Positions 34,744 to 44,749 are shown, numbered from the stretch's first letter. The stretch: DNA of 64,000 nucleotides from Halorubrum rubrum (GCF_024494685.1 NZ_JANHDM010000007.1:123809-187808); one strand, 5' to 3'. The notes: generated by a model from the letters alone, not told the origin. Numbers and translations are program-made.

Positions 34744-34935
34744 GCCGTCGGCGCCACGACGTCGCCGGCGGCCGTCCCCGTCGATCGGTTCCCCCGATCG
34801 CTCTCCCTTTCGCTCCCGCTTCCCGTCGACATCCCGACCTCGCAGTTCCGTCAAAAACGGCCGACAGCGGCCCGTTTCCTCGAGAGACCGTCCCGTTTCG
34901 GCAAACCTAATTACACGGGTGGGCATGTACGCGGT

Positions 34936-36174
34936 ATGTCCGACCGTTACGACGTCGCGATCGCGGGCGCCGGACCGGCGGGCGCACAGTGCGCCCGCGA
35001 TCTGGCCGCTCGGGGCTACGACGTCGTCGTTCTCGAGACGGAAGCCGAAGCCGAGTTCCCGCGGCAGAGCAACAAGTCGACCGCGGGGACGTTCCCCTCC
35101 ATGATGTCCGCGTTCGGGATCCCGGACGACGTCGTGATGTCGTACACCGACGACGTGGTGTTGGAGTCGCCGAACGACTACTACGAGTCCTATCAGCCGG
35201 GCGCGGTGTTGGAGTTCGCGGATTTCAAGCGGTACCTCGTCGCCGACGGCCGCGAGAAGGGCGCCGAGTACCGCTTCGATTCGCGGGTCTCCCGACCGAT
35301 CCTCGACGACGACGGCGTCATCGAGGGCGTCAGGTACAGCGGGGACGAGGCGGTGTACGCCGACGTCGTCGTCGACGCCACCGGGCCGGCCGCGCCGATC
35401 GCCAGCGCGCTCGACGTCGTCGACCTCGAACGCGAGAACCAGGCGATCGGCATCGAGTACGAGTTCGAGGGGCTCGATCTGGACCACCCCGAGTACGCCG
35501 ACCTCCGTCGGTCGATGATGCTCCGGCTCGACCACGACATCGCCCCCGGCGGCTACTCGTGGATCTTCGCCACCGGCGAGGACAGCGCGAAGGTCGGGCT
35601 GTGTTACATTCAAAACGAGCGCCACCGCGAGGCCGGCGAGGAGGGGAAGACCATCGACGGCTACCTCGAGGGGTGGCTCGAGTCCGACCCCCGGTTCGCC
35701 GACGCCGAGCGCCTGGAGGGGAAGGTCCACCGCGGGTCGGCACACATCCAGCGACCCGGCCGGATGCACACGGACGGCTTCCTCGCCATCGGCGACACCG
35801 TGCCCACCATCGACCCGCTGTGGGGCGAGGGGATCCACAAGGGGATGAAGTCCGCGCGCGCCGCGGCGATGTCGATCGACCGGTGTTTCACCGACGCCGA
35901 CCGACCGAGGGACGCCGAGAGCCTCGCGATCTACGAGACGCTCTGGCATCGCGACGTCGCCCCGCGAATGAACTCGCGGCTGGTGCTCACGGAGCTTCTG
36001 TACCTCGCGCCCAACGAGCGGTACGACCGACTCATGCGCGACCTCCGGCGGACGGACGAGGACACGCTCGCGGCGGTCAATCGCGGGGACAAACGCGCGA
36101 TGCGGAAGCTGATCCACCTCGACGACCTCCCGCTCCTGGCGCGGTACCTCCGCCGGCGGTTCGGCTCGTCGTGA
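34936..36174 (+). CDS. Geranylgeranyl reductase-family flavoprotein
   Basis: 412 aa. N-terminal FAD-binding Rossmann motif VAIAGAGPAGAQCARDLAARGYDVVVLE; the second flavin motif is DGFLAIGDTVPTIDPLWGEGIHKGMKSA; the PxxYxWxFP-type substrate region appears as PGGYSWIFATGED. The family saturates isoprenoid chains of archaeal membrane lipids or quinones. This member could be the digeranylgeranylglycerophospholipid reductase or a paralogue; haloarchaea have several. It is monocistronic, 192 bases after korB. Confidence 0.85.
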   Translation: MSDRYDVAIAGAGPAGAQCARDLAARGYDVVVLETEAEAEFPRQSNKSTAGTFPSMMSAFGIPDDVVMSYTDDVVLESPNDYYESYQPGAVLEFADFKRYLVADGREKGAEYRFDSRVSRPILDDDGVIEGVRYSGDEAVYADVVVDATGPAAPIASALDVVDLERENQAIGIEYEFEGLDLDHPEYADLRRSMMLRLDHDIAPGGYSWIFATGEDSAKVGLCYIQNERHREAGEEGKTIDGYLEGWLESDPRFADAERLEGKVHRGSAHIQRPGRMHTDGFLAIGDTVPTIDPLWGEGIHKGMKSARAAAMSIDRCFTDADRPRDAESLAIYETLWHRDVAPRMNSRLVLTELLYLAPNERYDRLMRDLRRTDEDTLAAVNRGDKRAMRKLIHLDDLPLLARYLRRRFGSS

Positions 36175-36238
36175 CCGGCGGGGACGACTCGATCGACGCC
36201 GGCCGACGATCGAGACCGCTTTCGACTCCGACCCCGAC

Positions 36239-37366
36239 TCAGCGATCCTCGAGCGGCACGAACTCGGCGGTCTCGGGGCCGGTGTAGCGCGCCCGCGGGC
36301 GGATGAGCCGGTTGTCCTCGCGGTACTCGTGGACGTGAGCGACCCAGCCACCGACGCGGCTCATCGCGAAGATGGGGGTGTAGAGGTCCATCGGGATCCC
36401 CATGGCGTCGTAGACGGAGCCGGAGTAGAAGTCGACGTTCGGGGCAATTCCCTTCTCGACGAGCCCCTCCTCGGTGAGGTACGACTCGATGGCGGTGGTG
36501 TACTCGAGCCACTTCCGGTCGCCGGAGGCGTCCGCCAGATCGCGCAGTTTCTCCTCCAAGATGTTCGCACGCGGGTCCTTCACCTTGTACACGCGGTGAC
36601 CGAAGCCGGGGATCCGCCGGCCCTCCTCGCGCGCGTCGGCCGCCCACTCGGCGGGATCCTTCCCGGAGTCGTCGACCTCGCGGAGCATCTCCATGACGTC
36701 CTGGTTCGCGCCGCCGTGAAGCGACCCGGAGAGCGCGCCGATCCCGCCGGTGACGCCGGAGTAGACGTCGGCCATCGTCGACCCGATCACGAGCGCCGTG
36801 AACGTCGAGGCGTTGAGCCCGTGGTCGGCGTGAAGGGTCAACGCCATGTCGAAGGTCTCCTCGCTCACGTCGTCGGGCTCGGTCCCGGTGAGCATGTACA
36901 GGAAGTTCCCCGCGTGAGAGAGGTCCGGGTCGGGGGCGACGGGCGGTTCGCCCTGGCGAGCGCGCTCGAAGGCGGCCAGTATCGTGGGGACCTTCGCCGT
37001 GATCGCCGCGCCCTCCGCGAGGACGTCGCCGCTCTCGCCGTCGTACGCCGAGAGCATCGAGACCGCGGTGCGGAGCGCGGCCATCGGCCGCTCGCTGGCG
37101 TCCGCGAGGGTGCGAACCGTCGAGAGCACCTCGTCGTCGACGGCTCGCTCGGCGGCGAGGTCGTCGCTGAACGCCTCGAGCTCCGCGCGCGTCGGAAGCG
37201 AGCCGTGCCAGAGCAGGTGGAGCACCTCCTCGTAGCTCGCGCCGCGTGCCAACTCCTCGATGTCGTACCCGCGGTAGACGAGCTTGCCGACCTCCCCATC
37301 GACGTGACTGAGATCCGACTCCGCGACGAGGACGCCTTCCAACCCGCGTTTCAGCTCGTTCGACAT
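36239..37366 (-). CDS. citZ: Citrate synthase
   Basis: 375 aa, the small (type I, archaeal/Gram-positive) form. Catalytic residues: His182 (LHADHGLNAST) and His257 (GFGHRVYKVKDPRA), with the catalytic aspartate in the NVDFYSGSVYDAMG region. It condenses oxaloacetate with acetyl-CoA at the entry of the citric-acid cycle in the cytosol. Convergent with the geranylgeranyl reductase-type gene. The ATG at 37366 is about 27 bases behind an A/T stretch that serves as promoter. Confidence 0.95.
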   Translation of the reverse strand: MSNELKRGLEGVLVAESDLSHVDGEVGKLVYRGYDIEELARGASYEEVLHLLWHGSLPTRAELEAFSDDLAAERAVDDEVLSTVRTLADASERPMAALRTAVSMLSAYDGESGDVLAEGAAITAKVPTILAAFERARQGEPPVAPDPDLSHAGNFLYMLTGTEPDDVSEETFDMALTLHADHGLNASTFTALVIGSTMADVYSGVTGGIGALSGSLHGGANQDVMEMLREVDDSGKDPAEWAADAREEGRRIPGFGHRVYKVKDPRANILEEKLRDLADASGDRKWLEYTTAIESYLTEEGLVEKGIAPNVDFYSGSVYDAMGIPMDLYTPIFAMSRVGGWVAHVHEYREDNRLIRPRARYTGPETAEFVPLEDR

Positions 37367-37388
37367 GCCATGACCTTCCGACCACCGC

Positions 37389-37396
37389 CAAAAAAG
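37389..37396 (-). promoter_or_regulatory. TATA element of citZ
   Basis: Minus strand GCTTTTTT, centred about 27 bases before the ATG at 37366; predicts a leaderless message. Confidence 0.5.
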
Positions 37397-37481
37397 CGTT
37401 ATCTTTCAGGAGGATCCGGATACGTCGATCGTGGTACCTCGATGCGGCGCCCGACGGCGTCGGCTCCCGTGCGTGGACGAC

Positions 37482-37517
37482 TCAGCGCGCGGGGACGATT
37501 CAGCGCGCGGGGACGAC
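37482..37517. repeat. 18-bp tandem duplication across the stop codon of the PIN-ATPase gene
   Basis: The unit TCAGCGCGCGGGGACGAT occurs twice in direct succession, the second copy ending in C. The second copy contains the last codons and TGA of the gene at 37500-39413, so the first is a duplicate of its 3' end lying just outside. Confidence 0.8.
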
Positions 37518-39413
37518 GGTGATCGTCCGCTTCCGATCGATCGCGTCCTCCAGCTCCTCGGCGATGGCCGATCCGCGCGACACCTGCACCTCGCCGCCCC
37601 GCCCGACCGTCGCGGTGAAGAGGTACTCCCCGTTCGCGCGGACCTCGACCGTCTCGCCGACGCCGCCGTCGACGTCGAGGACGACGTGTCTCGAGGTGAT
37701 CTCCGGCTGGACGACGGAGCCGCGTTCCTCGCCCACCTGCCCGCCGCGTCCCCCGCTCGCACCGCCGCGTCCGTTTCCGCCGGGGCCGTCGCCGGTCGAC
37801 CCCGCGCCGCGGCCGCCCGGATTCTCCGAGTGGGTCCGCACGTCGATCTCGATCCCGAGGCGGCTCTCGATGTCGCTTATCCGGCCGCCGCCCTTCCCGA
37901 TCACGGTGCCGATGTCGCCCTCGTCGACGTACACTATCGCCTCCTCGTCGCCCCTGAGCTCCACGTCGACGTGGCCGTGCGCGACCGAGCGGATCTCGCG
38001 TTCGATCTCCTGTTTGGCGATGCGGCCGACGCCGGTCTCCGTTCCGGCGTTCCCGCCGTCCGCGTCGTCGAGCGGGACGGTGACGACCTGCCGGTTGAAC
38101 GTGTAGATCTCGAACTCCGGTTTGCCGGTCTCGAAGTTCGCCACCTGGATGACCGGCCGCGCGAGGTCCTCCGCGGTGAGCCCGGCGGGAACCTTCACCT
38201 CCGTCGTCACGTCGTAGACGGTGTGGACCTCGCCGGCCTCGATGTAGACGACGGTGTCGACGATCTGGGGGATCATCCCGAGCTCGACGCGGCCGACGAG
38301 CCGCTGGAGCGCGTCGATGGCGCGGGAGGCGTGGACGACGCCGACCATGCCGACGCCCGCCATCCGCATGTCCGAGAACACCTCGAAGTCGTTCGTCTTC
38401 CGGACCTCGTCGTAGATCGTGTAGTCGGGCCGGACCAACAGCAGGGAGTCGGCGGTGTTCTCCATCTTCCCGCCGAGCGCGCCGTACTGGGTGATCTCCG
38501 GGCCGACCTGGAGGTCGCGGGGCTTCTCCATCGTCTTCACCGCGTAGTCGTTGTCGTTCAGGAACTCCGCGACCGCCTGTGCGAACGTCGATTTGCCGGC
38601 CCCCGGCGAGCCGGAGATGAGCACGCCGCGTTTCCGCTCGAGGAATCGCTCGCGCAGCTCGTCGGCGAACTCGTAGTCGTCGAGCGTCGTCTTCGCGATG
38701 GGCCGGACCGCCGTGATCTCGATCCCGTCCGCGAACGGCGGCCGCGCAACCGCGATCCGGTAGTTGCGGTACTGGACGATGTCCATCCCGTCGTCCGACA
38801 GCTCGATGAACCCGTCCGAGGACTGCCGTGCGAGGTCGACGATCGAGTTCGCCAGCTCGGCCATCCGCTCCTCGCTCGTCTCCTCCTCCTCGATGACCAC
38901 GTAGCGCATCTCGCCGAGCGAGCCGCGTTTCGCCTTCGGCTTCGTCCCCGCCTTCAGGTGGACCGACATCGTCTCGTCGGTGAAGTACTCCTCGATGGGG
39001 AGCTCGTCGACGACGCCGCGGGCGACCGGCTCGACGTACTCGACGGCGATCCCCTTCGCGCGGGCGACCTCCGCCTGAACGATGTCGCTGGAGAGGAGGG
39101 TCGCGTCGTTGCCGGCGGCGACGTCGCGGATGAGCGCGTCGACGTCGCCCTCGGCGGCGTGCGACCGCTGGTCGCCGGTCGGGCGGTCGCCGACGTACCG
39201 CAGGTCGATCGTCCCGTCATCGCGGAACCCCGCGAGTCGCTTGAGCTCCTCGAGGCCGTCCCACCCCGATTCGAGCCCGTCGTTGGCCTGCGACTCCAGC
39301 TCGCCGACGACGGCCTCGGGGACGACGACCGTCACCCCCTCGTAGCTGCCGTCCTCGACGCGTTCGGACACGCGGCCGTCGACGACCGCACTGGTGTCCG
39401 GTACTACGTTCAT
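37500..39413 (-). CDS. PIN-domain / ATPase / KH-domain protein
   Basis: 637 aa, multi-domain. An N-terminal PIN nuclease-like domain starts VVPDTSAVVDGRVSE with acidic Asp6 and Asp12. A PilT/VirB11-type ATPase follows, with P-loop GSPGAGKSTF (Lys274), Walker B-like VRPDYTIYDEVRKTNDFEVFSDMR and VGVVHASRAIDAL. A C-terminal KH RNA-binding domain (GTVIGKGGGRISDIESRLGIEID, about 500-530) comes next, then a Gly/Arg-rich linker and a small beta domain (TRAM/OB-like). The architecture (COG1855 type) is universal in euryarchaea and suggests an RNA-processing or ribosome-associated ATPase. Confidence 0.88.
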   Translation of the reverse strand: MNVVPDTSAVVDGRVSERVEDGSYEGVTVVVPEAVVGELESQANDGLESGWDGLEELKRLAGFRDDGTIDLRYVGDRPTGDQRSHAAEGDVDALIRDVAAGNDATLLSSDIVQAEVARAKGIAVEYVEPVARGVVDELPIEEYFTDETMSVHLKAGTKPKAKRGSLGEMRYVVIEEEETSEERMAELANSIVDLARQSSDGFIELSDDGMDIVQYRNYRIAVARPPFADGIEITAVRPIAKTTLDDYEFADELRERFLERKRGVLISGSPGAGKSTFAQAVAEFLNDNDYAVKTMEKPRDLQVGPEITQYGALGGKMENTADSLLLVRPDYTIYDEVRKTNDFEVFSDMRMAGVGMVGVVHASRAIDALQRLVGRVELGMIPQIVDTVVYIEAGEVHTVYDVTTEVKVPAGLTAEDLARPVIQVANFETGKPEFEIYTFNRQVVTVPLDDADGGNAGTETGVGRIAKQEIEREIRSVAHGHVDVELRGDEEAIVYVDEGDIGTVIGKGGGRISDIESRLGIEIDVRTHSENPGGRGAGSTGDGPGGNGRGGASGGRGGQVGEERGSVVQPEITSRHVVLDVDGGVGETVEVRANGEYLFTATVGRGGEVQVSRGSAIAEELEDAIDRKRTITVVPAR

Positions 39414-39522
39414 ATCCGAGTTCCGGGCGGGAACCGTATAAGGGTGTTCGACCCGGCCGCGACGCGTGCGCGGCGGGATCCGGAGCGCGGACCGCCGCGA
39501 CGGGATCGAGCGTTCGAGACCG

Positions 39523-40110
39523 TCACTCCGCGGGCTCGGTCGGCTCGTCGATCGGTTCCGCGTCGCGTCCGGTCGGCTCGTCCGCCTCGATCGCCTCGCG
39601 TGTCTCGTCCGCTCCCTCGTCGTCCTCCGGCGTGACGACCTCCGAGACCGTCTCGACGACGGCGAACTCGCGGGCGCGGTACGCCGCCACGAGCCGGTGG
39701 CAGACGACGTAGCTCGGGACCGCCGCGACGACGGCGAGGACCACGTTGCCGACGAGCAGCCGAACGACGATCTCCGGGCCGGCCGAGAGCGACACCTCCG
39801 CCGGCGTCACGCCCGGAACCGGCCCGAGGATCGCCACGCCGAGCGTGAAGCTGGCGGCGTAGACGCCCCACTTCACCGCCGGGTTGAAGACGACCACGGA
39901 CGCCAGAAGCGCCGCCTTGTTGATCCGGCTCGACGCCCACCCGAGCGCGACGAACGCGAGGAGGCCGGTCCCGAGCGTCGGCAGCATCGTGATGAAGACG
40001 CCGACGGAGAAGCTGCCGGCCGTCTCCCTCACGGTGTGCTCCTCGGAGAACGAGCGCTGGATCTCGGTTCTGACCCCCTCGACCCACTCGTTCATCCGAC
40101 TGAGTATCAT
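39523..40110 (-). CDS. DUF2062-domain membrane protein
   Basis: 195 aa from ATG 40110; ATG 40095 is an alternative. The DUF2062 pattern is visible: an amphipathic start, ETAGSFSVGVFITMLPTLGTG, then NKAALLASVVVFNPAVKWGVY with the conserved N-P, followed by further helices. The C-terminal 50 residues are acidic and cytosolic. The family is often near glycosyltransferases, but its function is unknown. Downstream of it the PIN-ATPase gene follows on the same strand after 109 bases. Confidence 0.83.
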   Translation of the reverse strand: MILSRMNEWVEGVRTEIQRSFSEEHTVRETAGSFSVGVFITMLPTLGTGLLAFVALGWASSRINKAALLASVVVFNPAVKWGVYAASFTLGVAILGPVPGVTPAEVSLSAGPEIVVRLLVGNVVLAVVAAVPSYVVCHRLVAAYRAREFAVVETVSEVVTPEDDEGADETREAIEADEPTGRDAEPIDEPTEPAE

Positions 40111-40160
40111 CCGAGGACCGCTACGTCGGCACGGAGAATGTAGTTACCGGCGGTGGTGCG

Positions 40161-40210
40161 GTCGCGTCGGCGTCGGGCCGGTCGCGTCGGCGTCGGGCCG
40201 GTCGCGTCAG
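40161..40210. repeat. 2.5 tandem copies of a 20-bp GC-rich repeat
   Basis: The unit GTCGCGTCGGCGTCGGGCCG occurs twice perfectly (40161-40200) and half a third time. It lies in the 112-bp gap between the DUF2062 gene and the amidotransferase gene. Confidence 0.9.
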
Positions 40211-40222
40211 TCACGTCCGGCG

Positions 40223-40936
40223 TCAGTCGTCGGACGCCGCGGTCGCCTCCCGATCGCGTTTCACGTCCTCGGCGTACGCGAGGAAGTTGTCGAAGATCGA
40301 CTTCGCCTCGCAGGCGGCCTCGAACGCCTCCGGCGTGATCCCGGCGAGGACGTCGTCGACGCGGGCGTCGCCGAGTCGATCGCGTTTCCCCTCCGCCACC
40401 TCGCGGGCGGTCTCGACGTCGTACTCGGGATGGAACTGGACGCCCCAGCAGTGGCCCTCCCGGAACGCGTGGACGCCGTGTTCGTTCTCGGCGAGCAGCG
40501 TCGCCCCCGGCGGGAGGTCGACGACCGCGTCGCCGTGGGTCGTGAAGACGGTGAACGACTCGGGCACGTCCTCGAACAGCTCGTCGCCGCGGTGTCGGAC
40601 CGTGTTGTACCCGATCTCGAACCCGTCCATCCCGGCGACGCGGCCGCCGAGCGCCTCGGCGAGCACCTGGTGGCCGTAACAGACGCCCAGGACCGGCACG
40701 CCGTCGTCGGCCGCCTCGGCGACGTAGTCGACGAGCTTCGGGATCCACGCCTCGTCCCAGTAGACGGACGAGCGGGAGCCGGTGATGACGACTCCGTCGA
40801 AGTCGGTGTGTTCGGGGAGGTGTGCGTCGGTCGCGTCGAACTCGGCGAGGTCGGCGTCGAACTCCCGGCGGAAGTTGCGGCGGGTGTGCTCGCCGTCGTG
40901 AGCGGCGTTCAGCAGGGCGAATCGAAGTCGGCTCAT
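40223..40936 (-). CDS. Class I glutamine amidotransferase (GMP synthase-like)
   Basis: 237 aa from ATG 40936. A stand-alone glutaminase domain with the full triad: Cys86 (LGVCYGHQ), His169 and Glu171 (GVQFHPEYD). It lacks the synthetase half of GuaA and is longer than the GuaA-A subunit of archaea because of a C-terminal helical tail. Likely releases ammonia from glutamine or hydrolyses a gamma-glutamyl compound; the acceptor is unknown. Not in an operon with purine genes. Confidence 0.88.
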   Translation of the reverse strand: MSRLRFALLNAAHDGEHTRRNFRREFDADLAEFDATDAHLPEHTDFDGVVITGSRSSVYWDEAWIPKLVDYVAEAADDGVPVLGVCYGHQVLAEALGGRVAGMDGFEIGYNTVRHRGDELFEDVPESFTVFTTHGDAVVDLPPGATLLAENEHGVHAFREGHCWGVQFHPEYDVETAREVAEGKRDRLGDARVDDVLAGITPEAFEAACEAKSIFDNFLAYAEDVKRDREATAASDD

Positions 40937-41072
40937 GGCCGATCCGACGAGCGAGGGGCTCAAAACCGTTGTGGCGGCGACGGAACCGTCCGGTGTCGGG
41001 GACGGGAACCGCCGTTCGAGCCCTCTCGACTCCGCCCGTTCGCGTCTCCGGGTCGTTCACGGTTCCAGACGC

Positions 41073-41873
41073 TCACGCGTCCGGGTCGCTCGCGTGTTCC
41101 GCGAGCCAGCCGACGAGGCGGTCGTTGACCTCCGCGGACGCCTCGACGCCGGCGAGGTGGCGCGCCCCTTCGACCGCGTGAAACTCGCCGCGCGGGAGCC
41201 CCTCGGCGAGCGTCTCGCCGGCGGAGCGCGGACAGACGGCGTCCTCGCACCCGTGAACGACGAGCGTCGGCAGCGTCGCCTCGTGGAGGCGGTCGGCGGC
41301 GTCGAACCCCTCGACGGCCGCCCGGTGCGCCTCGAAGGTCTCGCGGTCCGCGTCCTCGGCGAGCCGCCACTCGACGATCCGCGAGAGCGCGTCGGCGTGC
41401 TCCCGCCGGAACCGCTCGGAGAGCAGCCCCGCCAGCGACCCCCTGACGGCGGCCGGATCCGACGGATCGGCCCACACCCCGGCCGGGTTGTAGGCGTCGC
41501 CGGTCGGCGGCGTCCCGACGAGCGTCAGGCTCGCGGGGCGCGAGGAGCCCAGCCCGTACGCGAGCGCGACCATCCCGCCGAGCCCGTAACCGACGAGATG
41601 GGCGTTCCGGATCCCCTCCGCGGCACACACCGCCTCGAGGTCGGCCGCGAGCGTCTCGGCCGAGTAGGGTCCGGGCGGCGCGTCCGAGCGTCCCACGCCC
41701 CGCGTCTCCGGCGTGACGACCGCGTGCGGCCCCGCGAGCGCGGCGTGTTGCCAGCCGAACTGCCACGCGCCGAGCCCCACGTCGCCACAGAAGACGACCG
41801 CCTCCCCGTCGGCGGAGCGCCCCTCGTCGACCTCGTACCGGATCGAGACGCCGCCGTTGCTCGCGTGCGGCAT
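41073..41873 (-). CDS. Alpha/beta-hydrolase-fold protein lacking the nucleophilic serine
   Basis: 266 aa, typical length and fold order. Asp211 (HGCEDAVCP) and His239 (EGARHLAG) sit where the acid and base of the triad belong. The nucleophile elbow reads GYGLGG, so the serine of GxSxG is Gly97. The oxyanion strand VVFCGDVGLGAW also lacks the usual HG. Either the protein is not a hydrolase or it uses another mechanism. It is adjacent to alaS, 9 bases from the stop of that gene. Confidence 0.8.
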   Translation of the reverse strand: MPHASNGGVSIRYEVDEGRSADGEAVVFCGDVGLGAWQFGWQHAALAGPHAVVTPETRGVGRSDAPPGPYSAETLAADLEAVCAAEGIRNAHLVGYGLGGMVALAYGLGSSRPASLTLVGTPPTGDAYNPAGVWADPSDPAAVRGSLAGLLSERFRREHADALSRIVEWRLAEDADRETFEAHRAAVEGFDAADRLHEATLPTLVVHGCEDAVCPRSAGETLAEGLPRGEFHAVEGARHLAGVEASAEVNDRLVGWLAEHASDPDA

Positions 41874-41882
41874 GGCCGATGA

Positions 41883-44660
41883 CTACGCCTCTTGGAGCGT
41901 CCGCAACACGTCCGGGGCCGCCTCGAGCGCGTCGTCGAGGGCGTCGACGTCCGGGCCGCCGCCCTGTGCGAAGTCCGGCGGACCGCCGCCGCCGCCGCCG
42001 ACGCGTCCGGCGAGGTCGGCGACGACCTGACCGGCGTCCACGTCGACTCCGTCGGGAACCCCGACGACGAAGCTCGCCGACCCGTCCGCGCCGCTGCCGA
42101 TCACGGCGATCTTGCCGTCGTCGACGTGGGCGTTCGCGGTCGCGCGAAGCTCGTCGGTGTCGCCGTCGAGCCGCTGGATCACGGCGGCGACGCCGCCGAC
42201 CTCGACCTCCTCAGCGTCCGCGCCGCCGGAGGCCCGCGCGGCCGCCAGGTCCTCCTTGAGCGTCTCTATCTCCTTGCCGCGGGCCTTCCACTCCTCGAAG
42301 AACCGCTCCGCGGTCTCGGGCACGTCGAGCGGGTCGACGTCGAGGGCGTCGGCGGCGTCGTACAGCGCGTCCTCCGTCCGTTGGGTCGCCTCGATGGCCG
42401 CGCTGCCGGCGGCGAAGACGATCCGCTCGACGCCGTCCTGGACGGGCTCGGTCTTCAGCACCTTCACCGCGCCGACGTCCCCCGTCCGGTCGACGTGGGT
42501 GCCCGCACACGCCTGGACGTCCACGTCGCCGACGTGGATCAGCCGGACGTTCGTCCCCGGCGGAACCCCGCCCTGATAGAGGTCGAAGCCGTGTTCGGCC
42601 TCCGCCTCGTGGCGGTGGGGCCACTCCTGTCGCACCGGGACGTTCTCGCGGACCAGCTCGTTGGCGACGCGCTCGATCTCCCGGACGTCCTCGCGGGAGA
42701 TCCGGTCGTAGTGGCGCACGTCGAGCCGCGAGGAGTCGAGCCCCTTCTGTGCGCCCGCCTGTCGGACGTGATCGCCGAGCACCTCGCGGGCCGCGTGGCC
42801 GATCAGGTGCGTCGCGGTGTGGTGGGCGCGCAGGCGGTTCCGACGGTCGCCGTCGACCTGCCCGCGGACGAACTCGCCCTTGCCGGGGTCGGCGTCGGTG
42901 CGGTGTAACACGACGCCGTCGACCTCCTGGACGTCGGTGACCTCGGCGGTGTTCTCGCCGCCGACGAGCTGGCCTCGGTCGGCCGGCTGGCCGCCGCCCT
43001 CCGGGTAGAACATCGTTTGGTCCAACACCACGTCGTACCCCCCCTCGGCTTCGAACACGTCGAGGACGACTGCCTCGAACTCGGTCCGGCCCTGGTCGTC
43101 GTAGAAGAGCTTCTCGGTCTCGGGGAGGTCGCGGAACCGCTCGTCGCGCTCGTTCTCCTCGCCCGCGTCGCCGATCTCCTCGTGGCGGTCGGCGACGAGT
43201 GCGTAGAAGTCGTCGGGTACGTCGACGCTCGCGCCCCGGTCGGCCGCGATCTCGGCGACCATGTCCGGCTGGATCCCGTGGGAGTCGTACAGCTCGAGGA
43301 GGTCCTCGGTCGGGATCGGCTCGTCCGTGCCGGCGTACTCGTCGGCGAGCTGTTCGACCTTCCGCGAGCCGCGTTCCAAGGTCTTCCGGTACTTGCGCTC
43401 CTCCGTGCGGACGATCTCGCGGACCGTGTCGCGGTTCTCGTACCCGAGCCGATCGGCCTGCATGTCGACGAGCTCGTCGAGGGGGGCGTCGACGCCGACC
43501 TCGTCGACGAGCCGCTTCGTCCGCCGGAGCACCATCCGCGCGAGGTAGCCCGTGCCGACGTTCGAGGGGACGATCCCGTCGCCGAACATGTACGCGAGCG
43601 TCCGCGAGTGGTCGGCGATGGCGTAGATGGACTCGAGCGGCTCGACGAGTTCGCGCAGGCGGTCGACGTCGACGTCGAGCTTCTCGGCGATCTCGCCGCG
43701 GGCGTCCTCCACGTCATCGACGTCGTCGATGTCGAGCCGGCCCGAGAGCTTTGCGGCACGGGCGACGAGCCGCTCCTCCTCCTCGGAGTACTCGAGTCCG
43801 GCGTTCTCCTTGAGGAAGTCGATGGCGTCGGGGTAGATCGCCTCGTAGACGGTGGGGGTCCCCTGGCTCATCCACGTCCACCGCTCCAAGCCGTAGCCCG
43901 TGTCGACGATGTACGTGTCCATGAACGAGTAGGTGTTCCCGTCCTTCATCTCGTAGTCGCCCTCGGGGTCTAACTCCATACACATGAAGACGAGCGTGGC
44001 CAGCTCCGCGCCCTTGTAGATGACCTCGATGGCGGGCCCGGCGTTGCCGCCGCCGACCCAGGGGTCCTCGATGTAGGTGATCTCCGAGAGGTCCGCGCCG
44101 AGCTCCTCGAAGAGGCCGTCGCAGTACTCGACGGTCTCGTCCTTCCAGTACACCTCCCCCTCGTAGGCGTACTCCGCCTCGGCGTCCTCGCGGGTGTTGA
44201 ACGCGTGGTGGGCCATCATCTCGAACGCCATCGTGTGTCGGCCCGTCTTCCCGACGTTGTCGATGTCCTGCATCCGGATACAGGGCTGTGAGATGGTGAG
44301 CGGGTTCGCCGGTGGGGGCGTCTTCCCGCTCGTGACGAGCGGCTGGAAGTCGTAGATCGACGCCTGCGTCAGGAGGACGTCGTCGCGCCAGCGGTTCGCC
44401 GCGACCGGGTACGGATCGATCCGCTCGTGGCCGTGCTCCTCGAAGTACGAGAGGAACTCCTCGCGCATCTCCGTGAGGGTGTACGACTCGGGGAATCCGG
44501 GGTCGTCGATGAAGCTGTAGTCCTCACACGGCGGCTCGCCGCACAGTTCGCGGTCGGGATCGCGCGTCCAGAAGTGCGCCCCGCAGGAGGGGCACTCCTT
44601 CCGATCGAACCCCTCCTCCTCGAAGTAGTCGAGGCGGTACTCCGCTTCGAGATCGCTCAT
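41883..44660 (-). CDS. alaS: Alanyl-tRNA synthetase
   Basis: 925 aa from ATG 44660; the open frame continues upstream but is not AlaS-like and would run through the lipoprotein gene. It has the archaeal N-terminal extension with cysteines ([19 protein letters not shown]), class II core motifs ([33 protein letters not shown]), the editing domain metal ligands [11 protein letters not shown] and [13 protein letters not shown], and a C-terminal DHHA1-like domain. It charges tRNA-Ala and clears Ser/Gly mischarging. Confidence 0.96.
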   Translation of the reverse strand: MSDLEAEYRLDYFEEEGFDRKECPSCGAHFWTRDPDRELCGEPPCEDYSFIDDPGFPESYTLTEMREEFLSYFEEHGHERIDPYPVAANRWRDDVLLTQASIYDFQPLVTSGKTPPPANPLTISQPCIRMQDIDNVGKTGRHTMAFEMMAHHAFNTREDAEAEYAYEGEVYWKDETVEYCDGLFEELGADLSEITYIEDPWVGGGNAGPAIEVIYKGAELATLVFMCMELDPEGDYEMKDGNTYSFMDTYIVDTGYGLERWTWMSQGTPTVYEAIYPDAIDFLKENAGLEYSEEEERLVARAAKLSGRLDIDDVDDVEDARGEIAEKLDVDVDRLRELVEPLESIYAIADHSRTLAYMFGDGIVPSNVGTGYLARMVLRRTKRLVDEVGVDAPLDELVDMQADRLGYENRDTVREIVRTEERKYRKTLERGSRKVEQLADEYAGTDEPIPTEDLLELYDSHGIQPDMVAEIAADRGASVDVPDDFYALVADRHEEIGDAGEENERDERFRDLPETEKLFYDDQGRTEFEAVVLDVFEAEGGYDVVLDQTMFYPEGGGQPADRGQLVGGENTAEVTDVQEVDGVVLHRTDADPGKGEFVRGQVDGDRRNRLRAHHTATHLIGHAAREVLGDHVRQAGAQKGLDSSRLDVRHYDRISREDVREIERVANELVRENVPVRQEWPHRHEAEAEHGFDLYQGGVPPGTNVRLIHVGDVDVQACAGTHVDRTGDVGAVKVLKTEPVQDGVERIVFAAGSAAIEATQRTEDALYDAADALDVDPLDVPETAERFFEEWKARGKEIETLKEDLAAARASGGADAEEVEVGGVAAVIQRLDGDTDELRATANAHVDDGKIAVIGSGADGSASFVVGVPDGVDVDAGQVVADLAGRVGGGGGGPPDFAQGGGPDVDALDDALEAAPDVLRTLQEA

Positions 44661-44687
44661 TATACCATGTCCTGACCCGTGTTCGTC

Positions 44688-44696
44688 CAAAAGGGT
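44688..44696 (-). promoter_or_regulatory. TATA element of alaS
   Basis: Minus strand ACCCTTTTG, about 30 bases before the ATG at 44660, between alaS and the lipoprotein gene. It supports separate transcription and the shorter AlaS start. Confidence 0.5.
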
Positions 44697-44749
44697 TCCG
44701 GGGCGCGGGCACCGTCGCGAGACCCGTCGAACCTCCCGATCCGCACGCC

